64,000 nucleotides of DNA, from contig CANQOT010000002.1 in the NCBI GenBank assembly GCA_947625555.1, positions 1 to 64,000 on the forward strand. Reading direction: 5' to 3'. The translations under genes and the position numbers were made by a program. Below, in pieces: positions 1 through 7,644 of the stretch. How positions within the stretch are numbered: position 1 is the first letter of the stretch; the number at the start of each line of letters is the position of its first letter. The notes under the pieces are model-generated. The model made no database searches. It had not been told where the DNA came from and was given only the letters and a program-made list of their open reading frames with translations. The stretch comes from an uncultured Clostridia bacterium. Its GTDB lineage: Bacteria > Bacillota > Clostridia > Christensenellales > Borkfalkiaceae.

Positions 1-316
1 CATTATCTCCAATTGAGGTCACACCGTCGGGGATCTTTAACTCTCCCGTCAGTCCGCTACAACCGCTGAATGCCTTATATCCAATCGTGGTCATGCTATC
101 GGGGATCTTTAACTCTCCCGTCAGTCCGCTACAACCCTCGAACGTAAACCACCCAATCTCGGTCACGCCGTCGGGGATCTTTAACTCTCCCGTCAGTCCG
201 CTACACCCCTCGAACGCAGACCAACCAATCTCGGTCACGCCGTCGGGGATCTTTAATTCTCCCGTCAGTCCGCTACACCCCTCGAACGCAGACCAACCAA
301 TCGAGGTCACGCTTGC
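1..316. repeat. 72-bp tandem DNA repeats inside the LRR gene
   Basis: Four full units start at 29, 101, 173 and 245, with a partial unit before them. Each begins with ggggatcttta and keeps the frame (24 codons). Units three and four are almost identical, so copy number could change by recombination or slippage without breaking the frame. Confidence 0.9.
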
Positions 317-997
317 GGGAATCGTAATGTCTGTAAGCGAACTGCAATTATAGAACGCACCTCCTCCAATCTCGGTCACAGGAAGTCCTTTGTAGAAATT
401 TGGGATCGAGATTTTTGTATCCTCGCAAGTATCTTCGCGGCCTGTAACGACGTACCCGTCGCCGCGCCGATTCAATTCATATTTGACATGAAGTGCGTCG
501 GTATATGTGATCCCATCCTCTATATAGCCACAACGGGAGCAAACGCTATATGCGGCATATCCACTCTCCGCGCAGGTCGCCTCTTTGGCAGGGACTTCTT
601 GCATTTCGTGCCCAAGCTTTTCTTGCAACGTAGATTGAAGGTGAACATCACCTTCTTCATCTTGGAAATCTAATTCGCAACGGTTGCAATGCCAATGTGC
701 GATAATCCCGTCCTCCGTGCAAGTTGCCTCAACCGCTTCGACCTCTTGCATATCGTGCCCGAGCTTTGTGCCCGTTTTTGTACGTGTCTCTCCCGTTTCG
801 CCGCAAGCACAGTGTTCCGTCTCCGTACCGTCCGCAGTACAAGTTGCGTCGTCATTATAGACCCAAGTAAAGCTATGCGTGTGTTCGGGGGTGTCGGGAC
901 CGTCGTTGTCCTTGGTCTTTCCGCAAGCCGTAAGGCCGAAGGCCAGGCAAAGTGCGCTTACAAGTGCAAGCAAGATGAGCAAAAACTTTTTCTTCAT
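1..997 (-). CDS. BspA-type leucine-rich repeat lipoprotein, 3' end beyond window
   Basis: Reading frame is open from the ATG at 997 to the window edge with no stop, so the C-terminus is missing. The first 25 residues are a lipoprotein signal (MKKK, hydrophobic run, lipobox LTAC with Cys25), so the protein is probably anchored on the outer face of the membrane. Residues about 35-190 hold three Cys/His-rich segments of the form C-T-x-D-G...C-x-C-G. From about residue 192 on are 24-residue LRR_5 repeats with the core IPDGVTEIG..AFEGCS, encoded by near-identical 72-bp DNA repeats. An AAGGAG site precedes the start. A consensus promoter lies at 1045-1073, back to back with the XRE gene at 1102. 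The repeat type is common in surface proteins of gut bacteria; ligand unknown. Confidence 0.88.
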   Translation of the reverse strand, partial: MKKKFLLILLALVSALCLAFGLTACGKTKDNDGPDTPEHTHSFTWVYNDDATCTADGTETEHCACGETGETRTKTGTKLGHDMQEVEAVEATCTEDGIIAHWHCNRCELDFQDEEGDVHLQSTLQEKLGHEMQEVPAKEATCAESGYAAYSVCSRCGYIEDGITYTDALHVKYELNRRGDGYVVTGREDTCEDTKISIPNFYKGLPVTEIGGGAFYNCSSLTDITIPASVTSIGWSAFEGCSGLTGELKIPDGVTEIGWSAFEGCSGLTGELKIPDGVTEIGWFTFEGCSGLTGELKIPDSMTTIGYKAFSGCSGLTGELKIPDGVTSIGDN

Positions 998-1044
998 AGG
1001 ATCTTCTCTCCTTGTTTTGAATGAAAACCATTCGAGTTGCCTAT

Positions 1045-1073
1045 ATTATAGTCATAAATATGACTATTGTCAA
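1045..1073 (-). promoter_or_regulatory. Promoter of the LRR lipoprotein at 1-997
   Basis: On the minus strand, TTGACA (1068-1073), a 17-bp spacer and TATAAT (1045-1050): a perfect sigma-A consensus. The spacer is filled by a perfect inverted repeat with 9-bp arms (1048-1056 and 1059-1067). Confidence 0.88.
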
Positions 1074-1082
1074 GGATATGAC
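1048..1082. promoter_or_regulatory. Twin operator-like inverted repeats GTCA-N6-TGAC
   Basis: Two copies of GTCA-N6-TGAC lie at 1051-1064 and 1069-1082, 18 bp apart. The first sits in the lipoprotein promoter spacer, the second in the spacer of the promoter facing the XRE gene at 1102. Likely binding sites for that regulator; binding is inferred. Confidence 0.65.
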
Positions 1083-1101
1083 ATGATTTTATAATAATTT
1101 T
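1067..1101 (+). promoter_or_regulatory. Promoter of XRE gene 1102, predicted leaderless
   Basis: TTGTCA (1067-1072), 17-bp spacer, TATAAT (1090-1095), then exactly six bases to the ATG at 1102. The expected transcription start is therefore the A of the start codon. No Shine-Dalgarno sequence is present between the -10 box and the ATG. Confidence 0.75.
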
Positions 1102-1302
1102 ATGATAAGCTATGCACCGTTTTGGAGAACGCTGAAAGCGCGCGGGGAGACGACTTATTCACTCATTTACAAGCACGGGATCAGCAGTGCGACCATCGAC
1201 CGCATGAAAAAGGGTGGCGGGATCAGCACCGCCAAATTAAACGATTTCTGTCAAATTTTGCATTGCAGGGTAGAAGATCTTATCGAATATGTGGAAAATT
1301 GA
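1102..1302 (+). CDS. Small XRE-family helix-turn-helix regulator
   Basis: 66 residues, almost entirely one Cro/C1-type helix-turn-helix domain: MISYAPFWRTLK start, YSLIYKHGISSATIDRMKKG as the two DNA-reading helices, and the NDFCQILHC...DLIEYVEN ending typical of the YozG-like family. The start is fixed by this conserved N-terminus. It is transcribed head-to-head with the LRR lipoprotein at 997; the two promoters share the TTGTCAA at 1067-1073 and carry matching inverted repeats, so the protein probably represses both genes. It has no obvious second (sensor) domain. Confidence 0.88.
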   Translation: MISYAPFWRTLKARGETTYSLIYKHGISSATIDRMKKGGGISTAKLNDFCQILHCRVEDLIEYVEN

Positions 1303-1303
1303 A

Positions 1304-1341
1304 CCGCCTGCGGGAGAAGCCTCCCGCGGGCAATTTTTTTG
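1304..1341 (+). terminator. Intrinsic terminator after XRE 1102
   Basis: Stem gcgggag / ctcccgc (1310-1327) extended by flanking GC pairs, then a run of seven T at 1334-1340. Confidence 0.8.
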
Positions 1342-1374
1342 CGATTTATGATTGGAAAATATGGGCTGAAAAAA

Positions 1375-1668
1375 TTAAAATTCGATGTGTTCGACGTCGT
1401 CGCGGGAGGAACGGCGGTAGAAAATGGCCTTGCGGCCGATGACGGCGACGGGCTCGGCATGGAGAAGGTCGGCAATGTTTTCGGCGAGGTTGTCCCCGTC
1501 CTCCCCCGCCGTGGGCAGAAGGGTCACTTTGATGAGTTCGCGGGCTTCAAGGGCGTCGGAAAGGGACTTTATGAGGTTTTCGGAAACGCCCTCCTTGCCC
1601 ACCTGCATGACGGGTTTTTGGGTGGAAGCAAGCGATTTCAGATGTGCGCGTTGTTTGGAAGTAAGCAT
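1375..1668 (-). CDS. yhbY: YhbY-family (CRM domain) RNA-binding protein
   Basis: 97 residues starting MLTSKQRAHLKSLA, the usual start of the YhbY/CRM-domain proteins that bind pre-50S ribosomal particles. The signature Q-V-G-K-E-G (QVGKEGVSENLIKSL) and the GRKAIFYRR end are both present; length matches the family. An in-frame extension to 1761 reads through an intergenic repeat and is discarded; the ATG at 1668 has a good AAGGAGA site. It lies downstream of obg on the same strand, a pairing often seen, and both act in ribosome assembly. Confidence 0.9.
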   Translation of the reverse strand: MLTSKQRAHLKSLASTQKPVMQVGKEGVSENLIKSLSDALEARELIKVTLLPTAGEDGDNLAENIADLLHAEPVAVIGRKAIFYRRSSRDDVEHIEF

Positions 1669-1683
1669 AATAATCTCCTTATG

Positions 1684-1803
1684 ATTGAATGGCTCCTCCG
1701 TGGGAGGAGCTGTCACGCACAAGCGTGACTGAGGTGGGGCGTGTTCTGAATTCGTACCCACCCCCTACCCCCTCCTCGGGAGGGGGCACATCGAGGGCGC
1801 CCG
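1684..1803. repeat. Intergenic repeat, family A
   Basis: Contains hairpin cctccgtgggagg, hairpin gtcacgc...gcgtgac, tgaggtggggcgtgtt and a second GC-rich hairpin. Related copies lie at 32919-33041, 33211-33272 and 33361-33456. It separates obg from yhbY. No protein-like content. Confidence 0.75.
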
Positions 1804-1809
1804 AAAGGG

Positions 1810-3084
1810 TTATACATATTCAAATTCGACGTCGCCGACGATGACGGTGTCGCCGGGGGTGCAGCCCATCTTTTCGAGCTCCTTAAAGACGCCCCGCAGT
1901 TTGAGCACGCGCTGGAAGTAATTCATGCTCTCGGGGTTGTTCAAGACGACGTTGCGGCATAGCATGTCCACAAGTCCCCCCACCACAACGAAGGCGTTGT
2001 TCTCATCGACGAAGATCTCGAACTGCGTGTTATCCGCCTCTTCAAAGACGAAATCGTCGGCGGGAATGCGCTCCGCGGGGGGAAGGGTTTGCAAGCGTTC
2101 GAAGAGGGCGCGCACAAGCTCTTCCTTCCCCGTGCCGTTGATGGCGGCGATCTCGAAAATCTCGTACTTTTTGCCGTACTTCTTTTTGAACTTCTTGATA
2201 TTTTCCTCCGCACCGAAGATGTCGCACTTATTCAGGGCGACGATCTGGGGAAGGGCGGCGAGCTTTTCGGAATAGGATGCAAGTTCTTCGTTTATGATTT
2301 TGAAATCTTCGAGCGGGTCCCTGCCCTCGACGCCCGAAATATCCACGACGTGGCACAGAAGGCGGGTCCTTTCGATGTGACGCAGAAAGTCGTGCCCCAG
2401 CCCCGCGCCCTCCGCCGCGCCCTCGATGAGTCCGGGGATGTCGGCCGCGATAAAGCTCTCGTCGAAGTACTTCACCACGCCCAAATTGGGGGACAGGGTG
2501 GTGAAATGGTAATCGGCGATCTTGGGTTTGGCCGCCGAAATTTTGGAAAGCAGAGTGCTCTTCCCCACGTTGGGGAAGCCGACAAGGCCGACGTCGGCGA
2601 TGACCTTCATCTCGAGGATCACCATGTGCGGTTCGGTGAGGACGCCCTTCTGCGCGAAATCGGGCGCATGGCGGCGCGCGGTGGTGAAGCGGACGTTCCC
2701 CTTCCCCCCTCTTCCGCCGTGCAAAATGGTGACGCGCTCGCCGTCTTCAAAGACGTCTGCGAGCACTTTGCCCGTATCCATGTCGCGGATCAGGGTGCCG
2801 CAAGGGACTTTGATGAGGAGGTCCTCGCCACTCTTTCCCGTGCATTGGTTGGAGCCGCCGCGGGCGCCGTCCTCGGCAAAATATTTGGCGGTGTAGCGGA
2901 AGGAGAGCAGATCGTGCATGTTCTTATCGCCGACAAAGACGATGTTGCCGCCGTCTCCCCCGTCCCCCCCGTCGGGGCCGCATGCGGGCTTGCCCTTGTA
3001 GGCCTTGAAGGAATTCATCCCGTCGCCGCCGTTGCCCGCCTTTAATTTGATTTTGACCTTATCGGTAAAGCCGTTCGTTGCCAT
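1810..3084 (-). CDS. obg: GTPase Obg (CgtA)
   Basis: 424 residues, the normal length. The glycine-rich Obg fold occupies residues 1-158 (start MATNGFTDKVKIKLKAGNGG). The GTPase domain follows, with G1 GFPNVGKST at 169-177, the G3 segment DIPGLIEGA and NKCD as G4. The last ~80 residues form the OCT domain. Obg is an essential GTPase of 50S assembly and stress signalling. The promoter 3091-3119 puts the start of transcription at the ATG itself, and there is no Shine-Dalgarno, so translation of a leaderless message is predicted. Downstream is yhbY. Confidence 0.97.
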   Translation of the reverse strand: MATNGFTDKVKIKLKAGNGGDGMNSFKAYKGKPACGPDGGDGGDGGNIVFVGDKNMHDLLSFRYTAKYFAEDGARGGSNQCTGKSGEDLLIKVPCGTLIRDMDTGKVLADVFEDGERVTILHGGRGGKGNVRFTTARRHAPDFAQKGVLTEPHMVILEMKVIADVGLVGFPNVGKSTLLSKISAAKPKIADYHFTTLSPNLGVVKYFDESFIAADIPGLIEGAAEGAGLGHDFLRHIERTRLLCHVVDISGVEGRDPLEDFKIINEELASYSEKLAALPQIVALNKCDIFGAEENIKKFKKKYGKKYEIFEIAAINGTGKEELVRALFERLQTLPPAERIPADDFVFEEADNTQFEIFVDENNAFVVVGGLVDMLCRNVVLNNPESMNYFQRVLKLRGVFKELEKMGCTPGDTVIVGDVEFEYV

Positions 3085-3119
3085 GCAAAGAGTATAGCAA
3101 ATTTTTTCGCGCTTTGCAA
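3085..3119 (-). promoter_or_regulatory. Promoter of obg, predicted leaderless
   Basis: Minus strand: TTGCAA (3114-3119), 17-bp spacer, TATACT (3091-3096), six bases, then ATG at 3084. The same geometry as the XRE gene at 1102. No ribosome site lies in the six-base gap. Confidence 0.72.
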
Positions 3120-3190
3120 TCGTTTTTGGGAAGGACGCCCCTCTGCTGCGGGAAATCTTTTGCCTGCGAAAAGAATTTTTTCGTATTCCG

Positions 3191-3220
3191 TTGCAATTTT
3201 CCCCCTTGTTGTGTTATACT
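3191..3220 (+). promoter_or_regulatory. Promoter of lipoprotein 3401
   Basis: TTGCAA (3191-3196), 18-bp spacer, TATACT (3215-3220). The predicted start point, about 3227, is the first base of the long inverted repeat at 3227-3312. Confidence 0.65.
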
Positions 3221-3226
3221 GAATGT

Positions 3227-3312
3227 GCCACACAATTTCATAAATTTTCGCGAATGGACTACACTGGCATTTGGTGTATCCTTATTTTCCATTCGCGGAG
3301 AAATTGTGTGGC
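3227..3312 (+). ncRNA. Long nested hairpin in the 5' leader of lipoprotein 3401
   Basis: Outer arms 3227-3239 / 3300-3312 are a perfect 13-bp pair (gccacacaatttc with gaaattgtgtggc). Inner arms 3249-3258 / 3288-3297 are a perfect 10-bp pair (cgcgaatgga with tccattcgcg). Within the loop, tacac 3260-3264 pairs with gtgta 3274-3278. It is followed by about 90 nt and an AAGGAG site before the ATG at 3401. No run of T follows, so it is not a simple terminator. It may be a regulatory or stabilising leader; I do not recognise a known riboswitch. Confidence 0.7.
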
Positions 3313-3400
3313 AACAATGACGGGATACTCAATGCGGGCGTTCCATCATTGGAATGCCCTTATTTTTTTGCCCGCAAATATTTTTACAAGGAGTTGTTTT

Positions 3401-5332
3401 ATGAAAAAAGCACTTTGGACGGCTGTTCTTTCTTTGGCCGCCTGCCTGTCTCTCGGGTGCGGTCTTGGCGCTTGCGCAAAGACAAAAGACCCTGCCGAAC
3501 ACACCCACACCTACGACGCGTGGGACTACGACGAGACGCAACACTGGAAGTACTGCGACGACCACGGCGCCGACAAGTCCAACATCGATCAGGCGACCCG
3601 TGCGCCCCACGACTTTTCGAGCGGCGACTGCGTCTGCGGCGCAAAAAAGCCTGTCGAACAGCACACGCACGAATACACTAAATGGCAGTACGATGAAATA
3701 TGGCACTGGCAGGTCTGTCCCGACGACGACACGCCCGATCCCGCAGGAAAGAGCGTACACGAATTTGTAAACGGCGAGTGCGAATGCGGCGCAAAAGAAC
3801 CCGTCAGCAACTTGGCTTTCGAACTCGACGAGGCAACGAATACTTATACCGTCGTAGGACTTGGAGAGGAGACGGCGACGGAGATCGTTGTTCCCGCATT
3901 TTATCAAGGAAAGTTGGTTACGAAAATCGGCGCGAAGGCTTTTTATGTGAATAACGGAACGGACGCAACGATTACGAGTGTGACACTGCCCGAAAGCGTG
4001 ACAGAAGTTGGAGACAATGCGTTCACCCACTGCACCACGCTCAAAGAGATCAATTTGGAACACGTCGAGATCGTCGGACAATCCGCTTTTTGGGACGTGG
4101 GGCTGACAAGAGCCGACCTCTCCTCCGCAACCTCCATCAAGGAGTATTCGTTTTATGGGAACGGCGAACTTTCCAATGTGATCCTCGGTGAAGCGTTGAA
4201 AACGATCGCAGATAATGCGTTCACCCACTGCACCGCGCTCAAAGAGATCAATCTCGAACATGTTGAGATCGTCGGGCAATCGGCTTTTTGGGACGTGGGG
4301 ATCGTCAAGGCCGACCTCTCCTCCGCCACTTCCATTATGGCAAATGCATTTTACGCAGACGGCGAACTTGGCGAGGTGATCCTCGGCGATGCGTTGCAGA
4401 CAATTGGAGAATCGGCTTTTTGCAAATGTACCGCGCTCCAACGGCTGACGTTATGCGACGGGGTGACCGTCGGGGATAGTGCATTTTATGGCTGTACGGC
4501 GCTCTCTTATCTCTCCTTCGGGCCCGTTCTCCGCGTCGAAGCAGATGCGGATGACGGCTTATATTCCAATTTCTACAATATCGCCACGGAGGCCGAGATC
4601 CATTTCAACGGGACTTTTGAAGAATGGTGTGCACTCGACGGCAACCTTTTCCGCGGCGGGCTCATGCGCAATGAAAAATATTACAATTCGGGCGCGAGCA
4701 GCCTGAATACCAATGTATCGCGGACGTTGTACTTCGGCGGGAATAAATTTGAAGGCGCGCTCACGATCCCGCAAGGCGTGGAGAAGATCCCCGCATTTGC
4801 CTTTCTGAATACGCGTTCCATCACCTCGCTCACCATTCCGAAGAGCGTGAAAACGATCGAAGAAGGAGCGTTCGAGCAGGTTTCCGTCGTGGATACACTG
4901 CCCGTCATCTATCAAGGGACGCTCGCCGAATTTTGCAGTATGGAAGAAGCGTGGCTCGTGCGGTGCGCCAACTATGCCGAATATACCGTGAACGGCGTAA
5001 AGCTCACGGGCGAGCTTGCAATCCCGGAAGGGGTAGAAACTATCCCCGCGGGGGCGTTCTATTCCGTAAAAGGGGTAACATCTGTCTCCATTCCCACAAG
5101 CGTAAAGACCTTCGGCATATATGCGCTTTTTGCGCTCGAGATCTCCGAACTCAATTACGCCGGCACATCACGCGAATGGAATTCGATCGATCTTGGGAAG
5201 TACTCACAGGGGATCAGCTATTGCGGGATCCCGGGCGGAACAGACATTATGGGACGCCCTTGTGCCGTGTTCACGAGAAAGATGTCCGACGGGACGCAGG
5301 TAACATGCAATCAAAGCGAATTTCAAAGATAA
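3401..5332 (+). CDS. BspA-type leucine-rich repeat lipoprotein
   Basis: 643 residues from the ATG at 3401 (AAGGAG site; the frame upstream reads through the leader hairpin). Signal peptide with lipobox LGAC, Cys25. Two Cys/His modules follow (about residues 31-86 and 89-136), each with H-x-H, a W, H-W-x-x-C, H and C-x-C-G. From about residue 150 to the end are LRR_5 repeats such as LPESVTEVGDNAFTHC. A 66-residue block is duplicated in the DNA (4005-4141 and 4203-4339). The first Cys/His module closely matches that of the lipoprotein at 33465-35474. Probably a surface-exposed binding or adhesion protein; ligand unknown. Confidence 0.88.
   Translation: MKKALWTAVLSLAACLSLGCGLGACAKTKDPAEHTHTYDAWDYDETQHWKYCDDHGADKSNIDQATRAPHDFSSGDCVCGAKKPVEQHTHEYTKWQYDEIWHWQVCPDDDTPDPAGKSVHEFVNGECECGAKEPVSNLAFELDEATNTYTVVGLGEETATEIVVPAFYQGKLVTKIGAKAFYVNNGTDATITSVTLPESVTEVGDNAFTHCTTLKEINLEHVEIVGQSAFWDVGLTRADLSSATSIKEYSFYGNGELSNVILGEALKTIADNAFTHCTALKEINLEHVEIVGQSAFWDVGIVKADLSSATSIMANAFYADGELGEVILGDALQTIGESAFCKCTALQRLTLCDGVTVGDSAFYGCTALSYLSFGPVLRVEADADDGLYSNFYNIATEAEIHFNGTFEEWCALDGNLFRGGLMRNEKYYNSGASSLNTNVSRTLYFGGNKFEGALTIPQGVEKIPAFAFLNTRSITSLTIPKSVKTIEEGAFEQVSVVDTLPVIYQGTLAEFCSMEEAWLVRCANYAEYTVNGVKLTGELAIPEGVETIPAGAFYSVKGVTSVSIPTSVKTFGIYALFALEISELNYAGTSREWNSIDLGKYSQGISYCGIPGGTDIMGRPCAVFTRKMSDGTQVTCNQSEFQR
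4005..4339. repeat. 198-bp period duplication within lipoprotein 3401
   Basis: About 137 bp starting near 4005 recur near 4203 with few changes; both contain gcgttcacccactgcacc and cgctttttgggacgtgggg. This is an in-frame duplication of leucine-rich repeat units. Confidence 0.8.
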
Positions 5333-5370
5333 AGAACAATGTAATTTGAAATAAGGCAATTTTCGAAAGG

Positions 5371-5413
5371 ACCGCCGAGGTGGGTACCATGTCCGCCTTC
5401 GGCGGTTTTGTTT
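5371..5413 (+). terminator. Terminator of lipoprotein 3401
   Basis: Arms accgccga (5371-5378) and tcggcggt (5399-5406) followed by ttttgttt. The loop carries one copy of the recurring word TACCATGTCCG (5385-5395). Confidence 0.75.
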
Positions 5414-5680
5414 CGTGTAAAAGCCTTCCCCCCCTCGGGGGGAAGGTGGCACGGCGTAGCCGTGACGAATGAGGGGCAATAAGGAATACCTTTTGGAAAC
5501 CAACCCTCATCAGTCACCTACGGTGACAGCTTCCCCCTTTGAATGGGGGAAGCCTTGCGGACTGCGTATGAAGGGATCCTTCGCTGCGCTCAGGATGACG
5601 CGGTTCCCATGGAGACGGTTTGACCCCCTCTCGGAATGAGGGGCCGGGGTGAGAATTTACTTTTCCTTGCTTAAAATAAA
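5414..5680. repeat. Intergenic repeats, families A and B
   Basis: The stretch 5333-5713 has no gene. After the terminator come two related GC hairpin blocks in opposite orientation (5417-5480 with ccccccctcgggggg and cacggcgtagccgtg; 5503-5555 with gtcacctacggtgac and a ccccctttgaatggggg hairpin). Then comes a family B piece (gggatccttcgctgcgctcaggatgacgc, given here in parts: gggatccttcg, ctcaggatgacgc) at 5573-5602. Confidence 0.7.
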
Positions 5681-5713
5681 TTGCTTTGTGTTACAATATA
5701 TATGAGGTGTGAT

Positions 5714-6436
5714 ATGTATTCATATTTTCTCTTCCTTCTGATCCTCATTCCGTTCATGGCGCTCTCGGCATATGCGAGTGCGAAGGTGCACACGACCTTT
5801 GCAAAATACGACCGTGTGCCCAACTCTTCCCGCATGACGGGCTACGATACCGCCGTGCGGCTCATGCGAAGCCGCGGCGTCAATGATATTTCCGTCGGCA
5901 GGGTGCGCGGGTCGCTTTCCGACCACTACAACCCCGCAAAGAAAATCGTCAACCTCTCGGAGAGCACCTACGGGTCGGCCTCCGTCGCGGCCGTCGCGGT
6001 GGCGGCGCACGAAGTGGGGCATGTGATGCAGAAGAAACGGGGGTACGTTCCCTATAAGATCCGCAACGTCCTCGTGCCCATTGCGAACATCGGCTCGCGG
6101 CTTGCCCTTCCCCTCATCCTTATCGGCATCCTGCTCGACGTCCTCTATCTTTCGGCGGACTTCACGGTCGGGCGCATTTTCATGTATGTGGGGATCGGGC
6201 TATACAGCGCGTCCGTCCTCTTCATGCTCGTGACGCTCCCCGTGGAATTCAACGCCTCCCGCCGTGCAAAGAAGATGCTTTTAGAGGACGGCATTCTGCA
6301 AAAGGACGAGGCCGTCGGCGTGAGAAAAGTGCTCTCCGCGGCGGCGATGACCTATGTCGCCTCGATGCTCATCTCCCTCATCTACTTTTTGCGGATCCTC
6401 GTCATCGTCCTCGCCAACACGCGCAGAAGAAATTGA
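5714..6436 (+). CDS. Membrane zinc metallopeptidase (YugP-like)
   Basis: 240 residues with an N-terminal membrane helix (MYSYFLFLLILIPFMALSAY), the zinc-protease motif HEVGH at about residues 99-103, and further membrane segments in the C-terminal half. This is the pattern of the putative neutral zinc metallopeptidase family typified by YugP. The ATG at 5714 is preferred over an upstream ATG at 5702 because GAGGTG sits at 5704-5709. TACAAT at 5692-5697 is a possible -10 box, giving a leader of about ten bases; its -35 box is poor. Substrates are unknown. A shared terminator separates it from convergent ddl. Confidence 0.82.
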   Translation: MYSYFLFLLILIPFMALSAYASAKVHTTFAKYDRVPNSSRMTGYDTAVRLMRSRGVNDISVGRVRGSLSDHYNPAKKIVNLSESTYGSASVAAVAVAAHEVGHVMQKKRGYVPYKIRNVLVPIANIGSRLALPLILIGILLDVLYLSADFTVGRIFMYVGIGLYSASVLFMLVTLPVEFNASRRAKKMLLEDGILQKDEAVGVRKVLSAAAMTYVASMLISLIYFLRILVIVLANTRRRN

Positions 6437-6451
6437 CATCAATATAGAAGC

Positions 6452-6487
6452 GCCGCGGGCGGCAAATTGCCGCCCGCGGCTTATTTT
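6452..6487. terminator. Bidirectional terminator between 6436 and ddl
   Basis: Near-perfect palindrome gccgcgggcgg...ccgcccgcggc (6452-6480) with T-rich tails on both sides. Confidence 0.82.
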
Positions 6488-7586
6488 AACGTTTTCTCGC
6501 CTTGCCTGAAAAGACGGGCTTTTCCAAGATGCCCGAGGAGACCGTCTCCTTCTCGCGGGGCGGGTCTTTGAGGGCTTCCTCGATGAGGGATAAAAGAAAG
6601 TACTTGTTTTCGGTGAGGCTTTTGCCGAAGAGGTAGCAGGAGAGCGACCCCGGCACGGTGTTGAGCTCGTTAAAATAGACGGCGCCCTCCGCAACGAGGA
6701 AGTCCGCACGGACCACGCCGCGGCCGCCGAGCGCATCGTAAATCTGCTTTGTGTAGGCACAAATCTTTTCGGCGATCTCCTCGGGAAGGTCGGCGGGCAT
6801 TTGGCTGTGCCGCCCCGCTTGGGGCTCGTATTTCTCCGAAAAGGTGAGGATCTCCTCATCGGAAAAGACCTCTTCGAGGGGGGAAAGCGCGATCTCGCCC
6901 CCCACCCTGCATGCGGCGCAGTTGATATCGCGCTTGTTTTTGAGATATTCCTCGACGAGGGCGGCGCGGTCGAGGCGGAAGGCGAGCTCCAACGCGCTTA
7001 CAAGCTCCCCTTCGTCCCTTGCGACCTTGATGCCGATGCTCGATCCCAGCTTTGCGGGCTTTACGATGAGCGGATAGCCGAAGTTTGCCGCTTCTTTTAA
7101 GATCTCTTCCCGCTTTTCCCACCCCTTTTCGGTGACGGAAAAGCCGCCAATCGTGGGAACGCCGAGCCCCTTCGCCATGAGCTTTGTAAGCGTTTTATCC
7201 ATGCCGATCGCGGACATGGGTGCCTCGGGCGACGCCGAGTTGATCTTGTAATATGTAAGAAGGGCGGAGAGCGTGCCGTCCTCGCCAAATCCTCCATGGC
7301 AGCAGTTGAGGGCGCAGTCGACGGGAGATAGGAGCCTCGCGCGCTTCTCGCGAAGAAGGCACCCTCTTCCGAGGCGGACGGGCGTCTCCTTGATGCTTGC
7401 CCCCTTGCGGAAGTCGGCGGGACTTCGATATTCCCCCGTCACCATTCCCCCCTCGGGGCGCAGATAGACGGGAATGACGCGGTACTCGCTCCCCCTGAGG
7501 AGGTTGACGGCGAGAAGGCCCGTGATGACGGAGATCTCGCGCTCGTTGGAGTTCCCGCCGAAGAACACGGCGATATTTTTTTGCAT
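6486..7586 (-). CDS. ddl: D-alanine--D-alanine ligase
   Basis: 366 residues. It joins two D-alanines for peptidoglycan precursors in the cytoplasm. N-terminal AVFFGGNSNEREIS is the Ddl start motif; the ATP-grasp fold follows (LIVKPAKLGSSIGI, VRADFLV, FNELNTVPGS with the metal-binding Glu/Asn). Start has a GGAGGTGA site. It is the last gene of the operon running from tsaE at 11351, and it follows murF, which consumes its product. Confidence 0.95.
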   Translation of the reverse strand: MQKNIAVFFGGNSNEREISVITGLLAVNLLRGSEYRVIPVYLRPEGGMVTGEYRSPADFRKGASIKETPVRLGRGCLLREKRARLLSPVDCALNCCHGGFGEDGTLSALLTYYKINSASPEAPMSAIGMDKTLTKLMAKGLGVPTIGGFSVTEKGWEKREEILKEAANFGYPLIVKPAKLGSSIGIKVARDEGELVSALELAFRLDRAALVEEYLKNKRDINCAACRVGGEIALSPLEEVFSDEEILTFSEKYEPQAGRHSQMPADLPEEIAEKICAYTKQIYDALGGRGVVRADFLVAEGAVYFNELNTVPGSLSCYLFGKSLTENKYFLLSLIEEALKDPPREKETVSSGILEKPVFSGKARKR

Positions 7587-7644
7587 AAAAAATCACCTCC
7601 GAGAAATTTTTTTCCTCTTTGGTGAAGGGCGAATTTCGCAAAGA

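Noticed and set aside
1..316. Regular repeats considered as a CRISPR array
   Set aside because: The units are 72 bp with hardly any unique spacer, in frame inside a leucine-rich repeat gene.
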